From: Demequina aestuarii
Lineage (GTDB): Bacteria; Actinomycetota; Actinomycetes; Actinomycetales; Demequinaceae
NCBI RefSeq assembly: GCF_000975095.1
Contig: NZ_BBRD01000001.1
Span: 362,714 to 426,713 of the forward strand
Direction of reading: 5' to 3'
Length of the DNA: 64,000 bases
Notes under the pieces: model-generated
What the model was told of the DNA's origin: nothing
Seen by the model: the letters and a program-made list of their open reading frames with translations, nothing else
Database searches by the model: none
Position numbers and translations under genes: made by a program
Part shown: positions 8,290 to 16,765 of the stretch, piece after piece
Position numbering within the stretch: the first letter of the stretch is position 1
Layout: every line of letters begins with the position of its first letter

Positions 8290-9395
8290 CAGCGACTGAC
8301 GGCGCGGTGACAGCGACCGACGGAGGGGTGGCGGTCCGAGCCTCGGCGCAGACCTCGCACGCGGTTCGCGTGCCCCAGTTGGACGTGCTCAGAGGTGCGG
8401 CACTCGCGCTCGTGATGCTCCGCCATGCATGGCCGTCGCTCTTCCCGGGCGCGGGCATCGTCGGTGTGGTCATGTTCTTCACGCTCTCCGGCTACCTGAT
8501 CACCGCCAGCCTGCGGCGGGAGTGGGAGGAGCACGGCAGGGTCGACTTCGCCGAGTTCTCCTGGCGACGCGCCGCGCGACTGGTGCCCGCCTTGCTGCTG
8601 GTCGTGGCGGCGTTCGTCGTCGTGACGCTCGTGTGGGATCCCTTGGGCGACAGGGAGGTGCTGGCCTCCACCGTGGCGGTCGCGCTCACGTGGACGTCGA
8701 ACATCCCCGGCCTCGACGCCAGCGCTGCGATGTTCCACCTGTGGACGCTGGCCCTGGAGGAGCAGTTCTACCTGGTGTGGCCGTTGCTCGTCGTGACCGC
8801 TCTCGCGCGCGGCCGCGCGGTGGCGGCGATCTGGCTGAGCGCTGCCCTGTGCCTCATCCTCGCGCTTCTGACGGTGGCGAGACTGAGCGAGAAGCCCGAC
8901 CTTGCGTACCCGCTCCCCACGCCGTGGGCGGTCGCGCTTGTCGTGGGGGCGGGGATCTCACTGGTGCCGCGGCTGCGCCATCGCCCCCGGCCAGGCGTGC
9001 CAGCGGCCGCCATCGCGTGGATCGTGCTCGGCGCGCTCGCGCTGACGCCGATGCGCGGTCACGCCGTCACCTACGTCGCCGCCGCACCGGTGGTCGCCCT
9101 CGTGACGACGGTGCTCATTCGGCGGGCAGGCCTCGCGCGTGCGCCGGTGTCGCGCTCGATGCGGGGATTGGCATGGCTGGGAGTCATCTCGTACTCGGCC
9201 TACCTGTGGAACTATCCCTTCACTCTGTGGCTGCGCCCCTGCCTCGGCGACTGGGCGGGTCCCCTCGCGGCGGCGTCGACCATCGCCGTGGCGTGGGCGA
9301 GCTACCGTATGGTCGAGGAGCCCACCCGCGCCGCAGTGCTGCGCTGGCGCACCAGGGTGCGGTCGAAGAAAGGCGGGCCCTCCCATGGCGGATGA
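8286..9395 (+). CDS. Acyltransferase-3 family membrane protein
   Basis: A 369-residue multi-pass membrane protein of the OafA/acyltransferase-3 type. The signature QLDVLRGAALALVMLRHAWP is followed by FFTLSGYLI and WRRAARLVPALLLV, and then by about ten hydrophobic segments. The family moves acyl groups across or at the membrane. The N-terminal membrane half of VanT belongs to the same family, so a free-standing member between a VanT-like racemase gene and a two-component pair is notable. The first 28 residues contain a duplicated TATDG stretch from a direct DNA repeat, with three possible GTG starts (8286, 8307, 8328). I use 8286 because it overlaps the ligase stop. Confidence 0.8.
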   Translation: MTATDGAVTATDGGVAVRASAQTSHAVRVPQLDVLRGAALALVMLRHAWPSLFPGAGIVGVVMFFTLSGYLITASLRREWEEHGRVDFAEFSWRRAARLVPALLLVVAAFVVVTLVWDPLGDREVLASTVAVALTWTSNIPGLDASAAMFHLWTLALEEQFYLVWPLLVVTALARGRAVAAIWLSAALCLILALLTVARLSEKPDLAYPLPTPWAVALVVGAGISLVPRLRHRPRPGVPAAAIAWIVLGALALTPMRGHAVTYVAAAPVVALVTTVLIRRAGLARAPVSRSMRGLAWLGVISYSAYLWNYPFTLWLRPCLGDWAGPLAAASTIAVAWASYRMVEEPTRAAVLRWRTRVRSKKGGPSHGG

Positions 9396-10683
9396 CGTCG
9401 CGCGCCGTCACGCGCCGTCGGCCTGGTGGCTCGGGGCCCTCGCGGGCGCCGTATCGGCCACGCTGATGGTGCTCGAGTCCCTGAACATCGCCCCGTGGTT
9501 CGGCGGCATCGGCGGTCCCTCGGCGGCGCTCATCGTGGTGACGTCGGTGGCCGTGGGCCTGTACCGAATCCAGCCCGGAGTGGGTCTCGCCCTGGTGTGG
9601 GGCATCGGCGTGCTGCACCTCATCTCCGGCGCCCCCGTCCTGGCGAGCCACGTGGCCGTGGGCCTGCTCGCGTATGGAGTGGGGCGGTACGGATCGCGTG
9701 TGGTCGTGGTGCTCGGGGCGCTGTCGATCTTCGCCGCCTTCCCGGTGGGGCTCGCACTGGTCTCGCGGATCGATGAGTTCGATCCCCGCGGAATCGTCGA
9801 ACTGTCGCCATGGATCGAGAATGCTGTGTCGATCGGAGGGTTCGGCAGCCTCACTGTGACGGTGCTGCTCGTGCTCGCCGTGCCGTTGGTGGTGCCCGCG
9901 CTCGTCGGCATCGCGTTCCGGATGTGGGACCGGTCGCGCCAGTCCGTCGCCGCCATGGAAGAGGCGCAGTACGAGCAGGCGGTGGCCCGCGAGCGGGAGC
10001 AGCAGGCGCAGGAGCTCGCCGAACTCCGCGCGGGTCAGGCGCGCCTCGCGCGCGACGTCCACGACGTGGTGGGGCACTCGCTGACGGTGATCCTGGCTCA
10101 GGCGCAATCCGCGCAGTACCTGGACCGCGATCTGCATCCCGATGTGGGGCGCGCGCTCGGCGCGATCGCCGACACGGCTCGCGCGTCGCTGGCCGATGTG
10201 AGATCGATCCTGACCGCCACGCAGGAACAGGGGCCGTCCGCCGGGGAGGCGGGCGCCGTGCCGCCCGACTTCCAACGGATGATCGAGGATGTTCGCGCCG
10301 CAGGCACGCCCCTCAACGTCGAGACGCGTGGCCAGGTCAGGCCGCTGGCGCCCGACCACGCAGTGACGCTCTACCGGGTGCTCCAAGAGATGCTCACCAA
10401 CGTTCTCAAGCACGGCGCACCGGGTCACGACGTCGACGTCACCTTCGATTGGCGCTCCGCGCTGGCGGTGCGCATCGTCAACGAGGCGGCTGCCGACAGC
10501 GAGAGTGAGCCAGGGTCCGGCGACCGCAGGGGGCTGGAGGGCATGAAGGCACGCATGGCGGCCATCGGTGGAACACTGGCAGCCGAGCGTACGGGGACCA
10601 GGTTCACTGTCACCGCGACGTTCCCGCACGCCGGAGAGCGGTCCGGCGACATCATGGGCGAGGCAGACAGGGGAGTCCGATGA
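9385..10683 (+). CDS. Sensor histidine kinase, NarL-type (HisKA_3)
   Basis: A 432-residue membrane sensor kinase. Five or six hydrophobic segments (about 10-180) are followed by a coiled coil rich in Glu/Gln/Ala (about 190-220), the phosphoacceptor motif ARDVHDVVGHSL with His226, and a C-terminal HATPase domain (EMLTNVLKHG, then GDRRGLEGMKARM). The short extracellular loops suggest that it senses membrane or cell-envelope change, as LiaS/VraS kinases do. It overlaps the acyltransferase gene by 11 bp and the regulator gene by 4 bp (ATGA). Confidence 0.92.
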   Translation: MADDVARRHAPSAWWLGALAGAVSATLMVLESLNIAPWFGGIGGPSAALIVVTSVAVGLYRIQPGVGLALVWGIGVLHLISGAPVLASHVAVGLLAYGVGRYGSRVVVVLGALSIFAAFPVGLALVSRIDEFDPRGIVELSPWIENAVSIGGFGSLTVTVLLVLAVPLVVPALVGIAFRMWDRSRQSVAAMEEAQYEQAVAREREQQAQELAELRAGQARLARDVHDVVGHSLTVILAQAQSAQYLDRDLHPDVGRALGAIADTARASLADVRSILTATQEQGPSAGEAGAVPPDFQRMIEDVRAAGTPLNVETRGQVRPLAPDHAVTLYRVLQEMLTNVLKHGAPGHDVDVTFDWRSALAVRIVNEAAADSESEPGSGDRRGLEGMKARMAAIGGTLAAERTGTRFTVTATFPHAGERSGDIMGEADRGVR

Positions 10684-11378
10684 CCCGGGTGATGCTGGTC
10701 GACGACCAAGAGCTCTTCCGCGCTGGAATCGCGGTCATCATCGATGCGCAGGAGGACATGGAGGTCGTCGCGAGCGTCGGTGACGGAAGATCCGCGGTCG
10801 CCGCCGCCTATGAGGCGCGTCCGGACGTGGTGCTGATGGACCTGCGCATGCCGGAGATGGATGGAGTCGAGGCCACGAGGCTGCTGCTGCAGCCCGCTTC
10901 GGTGGCCACGCGCCCGCATCGGCTGGCCGTGCTGGTGCTCACCACCTTCGACCTCGACGCCCGCGCGGCCGAGGCGATCCGCTACGGCGCGAGCGGGTTC
11001 CTGCTCAAGGACGTCAGCCCCAGCATGCTCGTGGACGCGATCCGCACGGTGCATGTGGGTCACGCCGTGCTGTCACCTCGTGACTTGTCGACGATCCTCA
11101 CGGCGACCTTCACGCCCGAGGTCGCGCCGCCTGCCGCGGTCGCGACACTGACCGATAAGGAGCGCGAGGTGCTGGGGTGGGTGTCGCGCGGGTTGTCGAA
11201 CATCGAGATCGGCAAGCAGATGTTCGTCAGCGAATCCACGGTGAAGTCACACGTGGGCGCGTTGCTGCGTAAACTTGACGCTCGGGACCGGGTGCAGCTC
11301 GTGGTCTATGCCCATGATCACCGGTTGCTGCTGCCGCCAGATGACGGCCGTTTGACCCCGGCGCGCGCGTCCCGGTAG
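10680..11378 (+). CDS. Response regulator, NarL/LuxR family
   Basis: A 232-residue response regulator and the partner of the preceding kinase. The receiver domain has Asp8-Asp9 (MLVDDQ), phosphoacceptor Asp54 ([13 protein letters not shown]), Thr in LVLTTF and Lys in FLLKDVS. The C-terminal LuxR helix-turn-helix is [36 protein letters not shown]. It is the last gene of the six-gene operon and presumably controls that operon or cell-envelope stress genes. The promoter of rplM overlaps its stop codon. Confidence 0.93.
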   Translation: MTRVMLVDDQELFRAGIAVIIDAQEDMEVVASVGDGRSAVAAAYEARPDVVLMDLRMPEMDGVEATRLLLQPASVATRPHRLAVLVLTTFDLDARAAEAIRYGASGFLLKDVSPSMLVDAIRTVHVGHAVLSPRDLSTILTATFTPEVAPPAAVATLTDKEREVLGWVSRGLSNIEIGKQMFVSESTVKSHVGALLRKLDARDRVQLVVYAHDHRLLLPPDDGRLTPARASR

Positions 11379-11381
11379 ACT
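11352..11381 (+). promoter_or_regulatory. Promoter of rplM-rpsI
   Basis: TTGACC (11352-11357), an 18-base spacer and TAGACT (11376-11381) make a good promoter whose -10 contains the stop codon of the upstream response-regulator gene. The leader to rplM would be about 115 bases. Confidence 0.7.
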
Positions 11382-11397
11382 TGTCTGTCGTTGTGCG

Positions 11398-11409
11398 TTC
11401 CACGTGGAA
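11398..11409. promoter_or_regulatory. 12-bp palindrome in the rplM leader
   Basis: TTCCACGTGGAA is a perfect palindrome about ten bases downstream of the predicted rplM transcription start. It could be a repressor site. Its role is unknown. Confidence 0.4.
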
Positions 11410-11502
11410 TGGTGTTTCCCACTCGCCTCCGCCGGACCCGCCGACCGAACCCTTGCGGTGCTGATAGCTCCGCCCATCGTTCACGAGTTAGAAGGCTTCA
11501 CA

Positions 11503-11946
11503 GTGCGTACGTATTCTCCCAAGCCGGGTGACGTGACCAACGACTGGTACGTCATCGATGCCGCTGACGTGGTTCTCGGTCGTCTGGCCTCTCAGGCCGC
11601 TTCGCTGATCCGCGGCAAGCACAAGGCGACCTTTGCCCCCCACGTCGACGGCGGCGACTTCGTCATCGTCATCAACGCCGAGAAGGTGTCCCTGTCCGGG
11701 ACCAAGGCGACCGACAAGATGGTCTACCGTCACTCGGGCTTCCCGGGCGGCCTGTCGGCCGTCCCCATCGGCGAGCTTCTCGAGAAGAACCCCCAGCGGG
11801 TCATCGAGAACGCGGTGCGTGGCATGCTGCCGCACACCAAGCTCGGCCGCGCCCAGCTGTCCAAGCTCAAGGTCTACGCAGGCCCCGAGCACCCCCACGC
11901 CGCGCAGCAGCCGCAGGCGTTCGAGATCTCGCAGGTGGCGCAGTAG
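11503..11946 (+). CDS. rplM: 50S ribosomal protein L13
   Basis: A 147-residue early-assembly protein of the large subunit. It begins [20 protein letters not shown] and contains the L13 signature around [16 protein letters not shown], then [11 protein letters not shown] and [10 protein letters not shown]. The start is GTG at 11503, with AGAAGG eight bases upstream. It forms the usual pair with rpsI. The long leader leaves room for the autoregulation known for L13 operons, but no specific structure could be assigned. Confidence 0.97.
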   Translation: MRTYSPKPGDVTNDWYVIDAADVVLGRLASQAASLIRGKHKATFAPHVDGGDFVIVINAEKVSLSGTKATDKMVYRHSGFPGGLSAVPIGELLEKNPQRVIENAVRGMLPHTKLGRAQLSKLKVYAGPEHPHAAQQPQAFEISQVAQ

Positions 11947-11971
11947 CGCCCGGCATCAAGGACTGATCAAC

Positions 11972-12442
11972 GTGACTGAGACTGTCGAGAACGACACGCC
12001 CACCGAGTACACCTCCGAGTCCGCGCCCGAGCGCGGCAAGGGATCCTCGACCATCGCCCCCGGCGCTGGTCTGGGCCGCCGCAAGCAGGCCATCGCCCGC
12101 GTTCGCCTGGTGCCCGGCACCGGCGAGTGGAAGATCAACGGCCGCTCGCTCGAGACGTACTTCCCCAACAAGGTCCACCAGCAGCTCGTGAACGACCCGT
12201 TCACCCTGCTCGACATCGACGGCAAGTTCGATGTCCACGCCCGCATCACCGGTGGAGGCCCTTCGGGTCAGGCCGGCGCGCTGCGCCTGGGTGTGGCCCG
12301 TGCCCTCAACGAGATCGACGAGGACACCAACCGCGCCGCTCTCAAGAAGGCCGGCTTCCTCACCCGTGACGCTCGCGTGGTCGAGCGCAAGAAGGCGGGT
12401 CTCAAGAAGGCCCGTCGCGCTCCGCAGTACTCGAAGCGCTAA
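11972..12442 (+). CDS. rpsI: 30S ribosomal protein S9
   Basis: The protein has 156 residues from the GTG at 11972. The first 35 residues are an acidic, Thr/Ser/Glu-rich extension typical of actinobacterial S9. The core follows ([17 protein letters not shown], then [19 protein letters not shown]), and the conserved C-terminus QYSKR reaches towards the P-site tRNA. It lies 25 bases after rplM and 10 bases before glmM. Confidence 0.97.
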   Translation: MTETVENDTPTEYTSESAPERGKGSSTIAPGAGLGRRKQAIARVRLVPGTGEWKINGRSLETYFPNKVHQQLVNDPFTLLDIDGKFDVHARITGGGPSGQAGALRLGVARALNEIDEDTNRAALKKAGFLTRDARVVERKKAGLKKARRAPQYSKR

Positions 12443-12452
12443 CCGGCCGCGC

Positions 12453-13814
12453 ATGGCGCGACTGTTCGGCACGGACGGGGTCCGCGGCCTGGCGAACCGT
12501 GATATCACGGCAGAGCTGGCCGTGGACCTCGCCGTCGCCGCAGCCTTTGTGCTCGCCGAACGTGGCGAGTTCGCCGGCCACCGGCCGCGAGCCGTGCTGG
12601 GACGCGACACCCGCGTCTCCGGCCAGTTCCTGTCCTCGGCCGTGGCCGCTGGCCTCGCGTCCGCCGGCGTCGACGTGCTCGACGTGGGGGTTCTCCCCAC
12701 GCCGGGAGTCGCGTATCTGACCGCGTCGACCGACGCGGACATCGGCGTGGTGATCTCAGCGTCGCACAATCCGATGCCGGACAACGGCATCAAGTTCTTC
12801 TCCCGTGGCGGCCACAAGCTGGACGATGCGGTCGAGGAGGCCATCGAGGATCGCCTCGGCGCCACGTGGGATCGCCCCACTGGCTCTGCCGTCGGAACGA
12901 TCTCTCCGGCCCCTGGCCTCGCTGAGGACTACGTCCAGCACGTGGTCTCCGCCGCTCGCTCGTTCGCAGGCACGGACACACCGCTGGCGGGACTGTCGAT
13001 CGTGGTGGACGCCGCTCACGGCGCTGCCAGCATCGTGGGTCCCCGTGCGTTGGTGGCCGCTGGCGCAGACGTGCACGTCATGCACGCGGAGCCGAACGGC
13101 CACAACATCAACGACGGCGTGGGCTCGACCCACCTCGAGGGCCTGAGCGAGACCGTCGTCGCGCGCGGTGCCGATCTGGGCGTCGCCTATGACGGCGATG
13201 CGGATCGCTGCCTCGCAGTCGACCACACGGGAGCCGTGGTCAACGGCGACGCGATCATGGGTCTGCTCGCACTGTCCATGAAGCGTTCCGGAGCGCTGTA
13301 CCACGACACCCTGGTGGCGACGCTGATGTCGAACCTGGGACTCCACCACGCCATGCAGGCCGCAGGCATCGCCATCGTCGAGTCCGGAGTGGGCGACCGC
13401 TACGTGCTCGAGGCGATGCGCGACGGTGGATTCTCGCTGGGCGGCGAGCAGTCGGGCCACATCATCGTCGCCGACTACGCGACGACGGGTGACGGCGTCC
13501 TGACGTCGCTGCTGGTCGGCGCACAGGTGGTCGCCGGAGACTCGCTGCGCGACCAGTGCGCGAGCATCGCCACCCTTCCCCAGGTGCTCATCAACGTCGC
13601 GGGTGCCGACCGCACCCGCGTCTACAGCGACGAGGCCGTCCAAGAGGCGGTGGCCGCCGCTCGCGTCGCTCTCGGCGACGCCGGCCGGGTGCTGCTGCGC
13701 CCGTCCGGGACCGAGAACTTGGTGCGGGTCATGGTCGAGGCGACCACTGCGGACGACGCACAGCGGCACGCCGATGCGCTCGCCGACGTGGTGCGCGCGC
13801 GCCTCACGCTCTAG
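12453..13814 (+). CDS. glmM: Phosphoglucosamine mutase
   Basis: Converts glucosamine-6-phosphate to glucosamine-1-phosphate for UDP-GlcNAc and peptidoglycan synthesis. This 453-residue member starts MARLFGTDGVRGLAN. The phosphoserine is Ser104 (ISASHNPMPDNG), the metal loop is DGDADRC, the sugar loop GGEQSGH and the phosphate loop RPSGTENLVRVM. It follows rpsI, and glmS lies 3 kb further on. A C9 tract and a perfect palindrome follow the gene. Confidence 0.97.
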   Translation: MARLFGTDGVRGLANRDITAELAVDLAVAAAFVLAERGEFAGHRPRAVLGRDTRVSGQFLSSAVAAGLASAGVDVLDVGVLPTPGVAYLTASTDADIGVVISASHNPMPDNGIKFFSRGGHKLDDAVEEAIEDRLGATWDRPTGSAVGTISPAPGLAEDYVQHVVSAARSFAGTDTPLAGLSIVVDAAHGAASIVGPRALVAAGADVHVMHAEPNGHNINDGVGSTHLEGLSETVVARGADLGVAYDGDADRCLAVDHTGAVVNGDAIMGLLALSMKRSGALYHDTLVATLMSNLGLHHAMQAAGIAIVESGVGDRYVLEAMRDGGFSLGGEQSGHIIVADYATTGDGVLTSLLVGAQVVAGDSLRDQCASIATLPQVLINVAGADRTRVYSDEAVQEAVAAARVALGDAGRVLLRPSGTENLVRVMVEATTADDAQRHADALADVVRARLTL

Positions 13815-13890
13815 ACGGCCGCCAAGGCCGCCCCCCCCCGCGCAGCCCCGCCCCCGCATCGGCCGTGGGCACGAGTGCTATCAGGGGGAT

Positions 13891-13916
13891 GCCCCATCGC
13901 GCATGCGCGATGGGGC
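13891..13916. terminator. 26-bp perfect palindrome after glmM
   Basis: The 26 bases are a perfect palindrome; the left half is GCCCCATCGCGCA. It sits 77 bases after glmM and 16 bases before the dedA start. It may end glmM transcription or act as an operator for dedA. There is no T tract, and a perfect palindrome leaves almost no loop, which suits a protein site at least as well. Confidence 0.5.
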
Positions 13917-13931
13917 TGGGAGACTGAACCC

Positions 13932-14867
13932 GTGGATGTCGCCTCCTTCGTTGACTGGTTCCTGCACTTCTCTTCGATAGTCGAGGAGTTCGTGCTCGAG
14001 CTCAGTGAATCCCTGTGGATCTATCCGGGGGTGCTGGTGCTGTCGTTCATCGACGGCTTCTTCCCTGTGGTGCCGAGCGAGTCCGTGATCATCGCCACGG
14101 CGACCGCATCGCTTCAGACCGGCAGCCCGATCCTGGTGCTGATCTTCCTCTGCGGCGCCGTCGGGGCATGGGGCGGCGACCAGATCGCGTACCTCATCGG
14201 ATCCAAGGCCGACGTCAGACGCTGGCGGATCTTCAAGCGCGATCGCTGGCGCCGCGGACTCGACTGGGCGGAGACGCAGCTCGAGAGGCGCGGACCGACG
14301 TTCATCATCGCCGCCAGGTTCGTCCCCATGGGTCGCGTGCTCGTCAACCTGTCCGCGGGCGCGCTGCGCTATCCCCACCGGCGGTTCATGGGGATCGACG
14401 CGATCGCGGTCACCATCTGGGCCGCCTGGAGCATCGCTCTCGGCTCCGCGGCGGGAGCCCTGTTCCCCGAGGACAACCTGCTGCTGTCCATCGCGGTGGG
14501 TGTCGCCGCCGGCGTCGTGCTCGGGCTCTTCGTGGACAAGGTGCTGTCGTGGTTCGGCCTCAGCACGCCTGAGCTTCCGGACCTCGCGGGCGATATCGAG
14601 GAGTCCCTGACGGACGAGGAGCGGGAGCACGCCGAGCAGGTGGCCGCCGAGCGGGAGGCCCGTCACGAGCACCGCATCGAGCGCCGCGCCGAGTGGCGCG
14701 AACACCATCCCGGCCACCGCGGACGCCACCTCCACGAGGGCGACGGTCAGGGCGGAGACGGTGACGACGGCGAAGGCCACCCCGATGGCGGCGCACACGA
14801 GACGGCGACGCGCGCCAGTGCCGACAGTCACGACCTGCCGGAGGAGTCCGGAGAGACGCGGCGATGA
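13932..14867 (+). CDS. DedA/VTT family membrane protein
   Basis: A 311-residue membrane protein. DedA proteins act as lipid-carrier or phospholipid transporters; undecaprenyl-phosphate recycling is one known role. The core contains FIDGFFPVVPSESVIIATA, GDQIAYLIGSKA and the family motif AARFVPMGRVLVNLSAGALR, and three or more transmembrane segments are clear. The last 100 residues form a long, charged, His/Glu/Arg-rich cytoplasmic tail, unusual for a DedA protein. The start is GTG at 13932. GAGACT ends six bases before it, suggesting a leaderless mRNA. It overlaps the methyltransferase gene by 4 bp. Confidence 0.88.
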   Translation: MDVASFVDWFLHFSSIVEEFVLELSESLWIYPGVLVLSFIDGFFPVVPSESVIIATATASLQTGSPILVLIFLCGAVGAWGGDQIAYLIGSKADVRRWRIFKRDRWRRGLDWAETQLERRGPTFIIAARFVPMGRVLVNLSAGALRYPHRRFMGIDAIAVTIWAAWSIALGSAAGALFPEDNLLLSIAVGVAAGVVLGLFVDKVLSWFGLSTPELPDLAGDIEESLTDEEREHAEQVAAEREARHEHRIERRAEWREHHPGHRGRHLHEGDGQGGDGDDGEGHPDGGAHETATRASADSHDLPEESGETRR

Positions 14868-15715
14868 CGAGCTCAGGGGACGACGTCGAGATCGATTGGC
14901 CCGAGGCACGCGCCGCGAACCTCGCGAACTGGGAGTCCCGAGTGCCGCTCCACCTGAGCGCGTACGCCATCGACGACCTGCGCGCGGATCCCGCGCGGCT
15001 CAGCACGGTCGCGCGGACGGACGTCGACGCCATGGCACCGTTCCTTCCCCGTGGTCTCGAGGGCCTCGACCTCTGTCACCTTCAATGCCACATCGGAACG
15101 GACACCGTGTCCCTCGCCCGCGCGGGGGCACGCGTGACGGGGGTGGACTTCTCGCCATCGGCCCTCGCCGCGGCATCCGAGCTCGCCGATCAGCTCGGCA
15201 TCGACGCCACGTGGGTGGAGGCCGATGTCCTCGACGCGCGGGCGGCGGTGCAGGGTGACTTCGACGTGGTCTACACGAGCATCGGCACCATCGCGTGGCT
15301 CCACGATCTGGACCGGTGGGCTGCTCAGATCGCCGGGCTGCTGCGCCCCGGCGGGCTGTTCTACATCCGCGACGGCCACCCGGCGATGTACTCGCTCGAC
15401 GAGAACGCGGACGGGCTCGTCACCCGGTACCGGTACTTCGCGGACGGCAGGAGCCAGGCGTGGGACGACGACACCACGTATGCGGGCGACGGCGTGGTCG
15501 CAAGCCCTCGCACCTACGAGTACCCGCACCCGCTGTCGGAGGTGGTCAACGCCGTGATTGGCGCCGGCCTGTCGATCGAGCGGCTGGACGAGGGCGACAC
15601 GCTGCCGTGGCGGTTCAGCGACGTGATGGAGCAGCTCGAGGGCGGGGAGTACGCGTACCCCGTGCCCCTGCGTGACCGGATCCCGCTCACGTTCACGCTG
15701 GTCGCCCGGCGCTAG
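14864..15715 (+). CDS. Class I SAM-dependent methyltransferase
   Basis: A 283-residue methyltransferase of unknown substrate. The SAM-binding motif is LDLCHLQCHIGTDTVSLARAG (about 68-88), with GVDFSPSALAAA as motif II, DVVYTSIGTIAWL as motif IV, and RPGGLFYIRDGHP. The first SAM loop reads CHIGTD rather than the usual GxGxG, a form seen in some small-molecule methyltransferases. It overlaps the DedA gene by ATGA, so the two are co-translated. Confidence 0.85.
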   Translation: MTSSGDDVEIDWPEARAANLANWESRVPLHLSAYAIDDLRADPARLSTVARTDVDAMAPFLPRGLEGLDLCHLQCHIGTDTVSLARAGARVTGVDFSPSALAAASELADQLGIDATWVEADVLDARAAVQGDFDVVYTSIGTIAWLHDLDRWAAQIAGLLRPGGLFYIRDGHPAMYSLDENADGLVTRYRYFADGRSQAWDDDTTYAGDGVVASPRTYEYPHPLSEVVNAVIGAGLSIERLDEGDTLPWRFSDVMEQLEGGEYAYPVPLRDRIPLTFTLVARR

Positions 15716-15723
15716 TCGGGTGA

Positions 15724-16698
15724 CTACAGCTTGCGCATGCGCACTGACTCGATCTGGTGATCCTCGCCCTTCGCGAGGATGATCGTCGCTCGGGACCGGG
15801 TGGGCGCGATGTTGCGCGCCAGGTTGGGGGCGTTGATCGCATCCCAGATCTCACCGGCGCGGGCCGTCGCCTCCTCGTCGCTCAGCGATGAGTAGGAGTG
15901 GAAGTAGGACTCGGGCTTGGTGAACGCCGTCGCGCGCAGCTGCAGGAATCGGTCGATATACCAGCGCCGGACGTTGTGAGGCTGGGCGTCGACGTAGATC
16001 GAGACGTCGAAGTAGTCGGAGACCGCCAGGGCGGTGTCGTCCAGGTCGCGCGGCGTCGCCGGCTGCAGCACGTTGAGTCCCTCGACGATGAGGACGTCTG
16101 GCTGGCGCACCGCGACCCGTTCGCCCGGCACGATGTCGTAGGTCAGGTGCGAGTACACGGGGGCGTGGACCTCGGGAAGCCCCGACTTCACGTCCGCGAT
16201 GAACTGGCGCAGCGCTCGGCGGTCGTAGGACTCGGGGAAGCCCTTGCGGTCGAGGATGCCGCGCGCCCGCAGCACGGCGTTGGGGTACAGGAACCCGTCC
16301 GTGGTGACGAGTGAGACGCGAGGGGTCTCCGGCCAGCGCCCCATGAGTTCGCGCAGCACCCGCGCGGTCGTGGACTTCCCCACGGCGACGGAGCCGGCGA
16401 TGCCGATGACGAACGGCGTACGAGACGCGCGTTCTCCCAGGAACGCACTCGTCGCGGCGTGGAGCTCACCGGTCGCGCCCGAGTACAGGTCCAGCAGTCG
16501 CGACAGTGGCCGGTAGATGGTGTCGACCTCGGCCAGGTCGATCGGATCGCCCAGGCCGCGGACCCGGGAGATGTCCTCTTCCGTCAGCGGCAGCGGCGTC
16601 GTGTCGGCCAGCGCGGACCACTCAGGACGGGAGAAGGTGACGAAAGGACTGGCGACGTCCTCCGGTGATCGTTCGTTCACCCGACCATTCAACCCCAT
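15724..16698 (-). CDS. coaA: Pantothenate kinase, type I
   Basis: Catalyses the first step of coenzyme A synthesis. This 324-residue kinase has the P-loop [35 protein letters not shown] and VEGLNVLQ, all diagnostic of type I bacterial CoaA. Its C-terminus is [17 protein letters not shown]. An internal GTG 18 bases downstream (16680 on the plus strand) is an alternative start. It is transcribed divergently from glmS across a 67-base gap. Confidence 0.96.
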   Translation of the reverse strand: MGLNGRVNERSPEDVASPFVTFSRPEWSALADTTPLPLTEEDISRVRGLGDPIDLAEVDTIYRPLSRLLDLYSGATGELHAATSAFLGERASRTPFVIGIAGSVAVGKSTTARVLRELMGRWPETPRVSLVTTDGFLYPNAVLRARGILDRKGFPESYDRRALRQFIADVKSGLPEVHAPVYSHLTYDIVPGERVAVRQPDVLIVEGLNVLQPATPRDLDDTALAVSDYFDVSIYVDAQPHNVRRWYIDRFLQLRATAFTKPESYFHSYSSLSDEEATARAGEIWDAINAPNLARNIAPTRSRATIILAKGEDHQIESVRMRKL

Positions 16699-16751
16699 GC
16701 GTGCCGATGCCCTGCGACACGCGTGCCGCCGTCGATGTGCTCACGGGCCCG

Positions 16752-16757
16752 TAGACT
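16752..16757 (+). promoter_or_regulatory. -10 element of glmS (leaderless)
   Basis: TAGACT ends eight bases before the glmS ATG, and no ribosome site lies between. The transcript should start at or beside the start codon. Confidence 0.6.
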
Positions 16758-16765
16758 CCTCTCTT

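Noticed and set aside
5469..11378. Calling the operon a vancomycin-resistance cluster
   Set aside because: The ligase has the Lys-Tyr pair of D-Ala-D-Ala ligases and no VanH or VanA signature. Resistance cannot be concluded from gene content alone.
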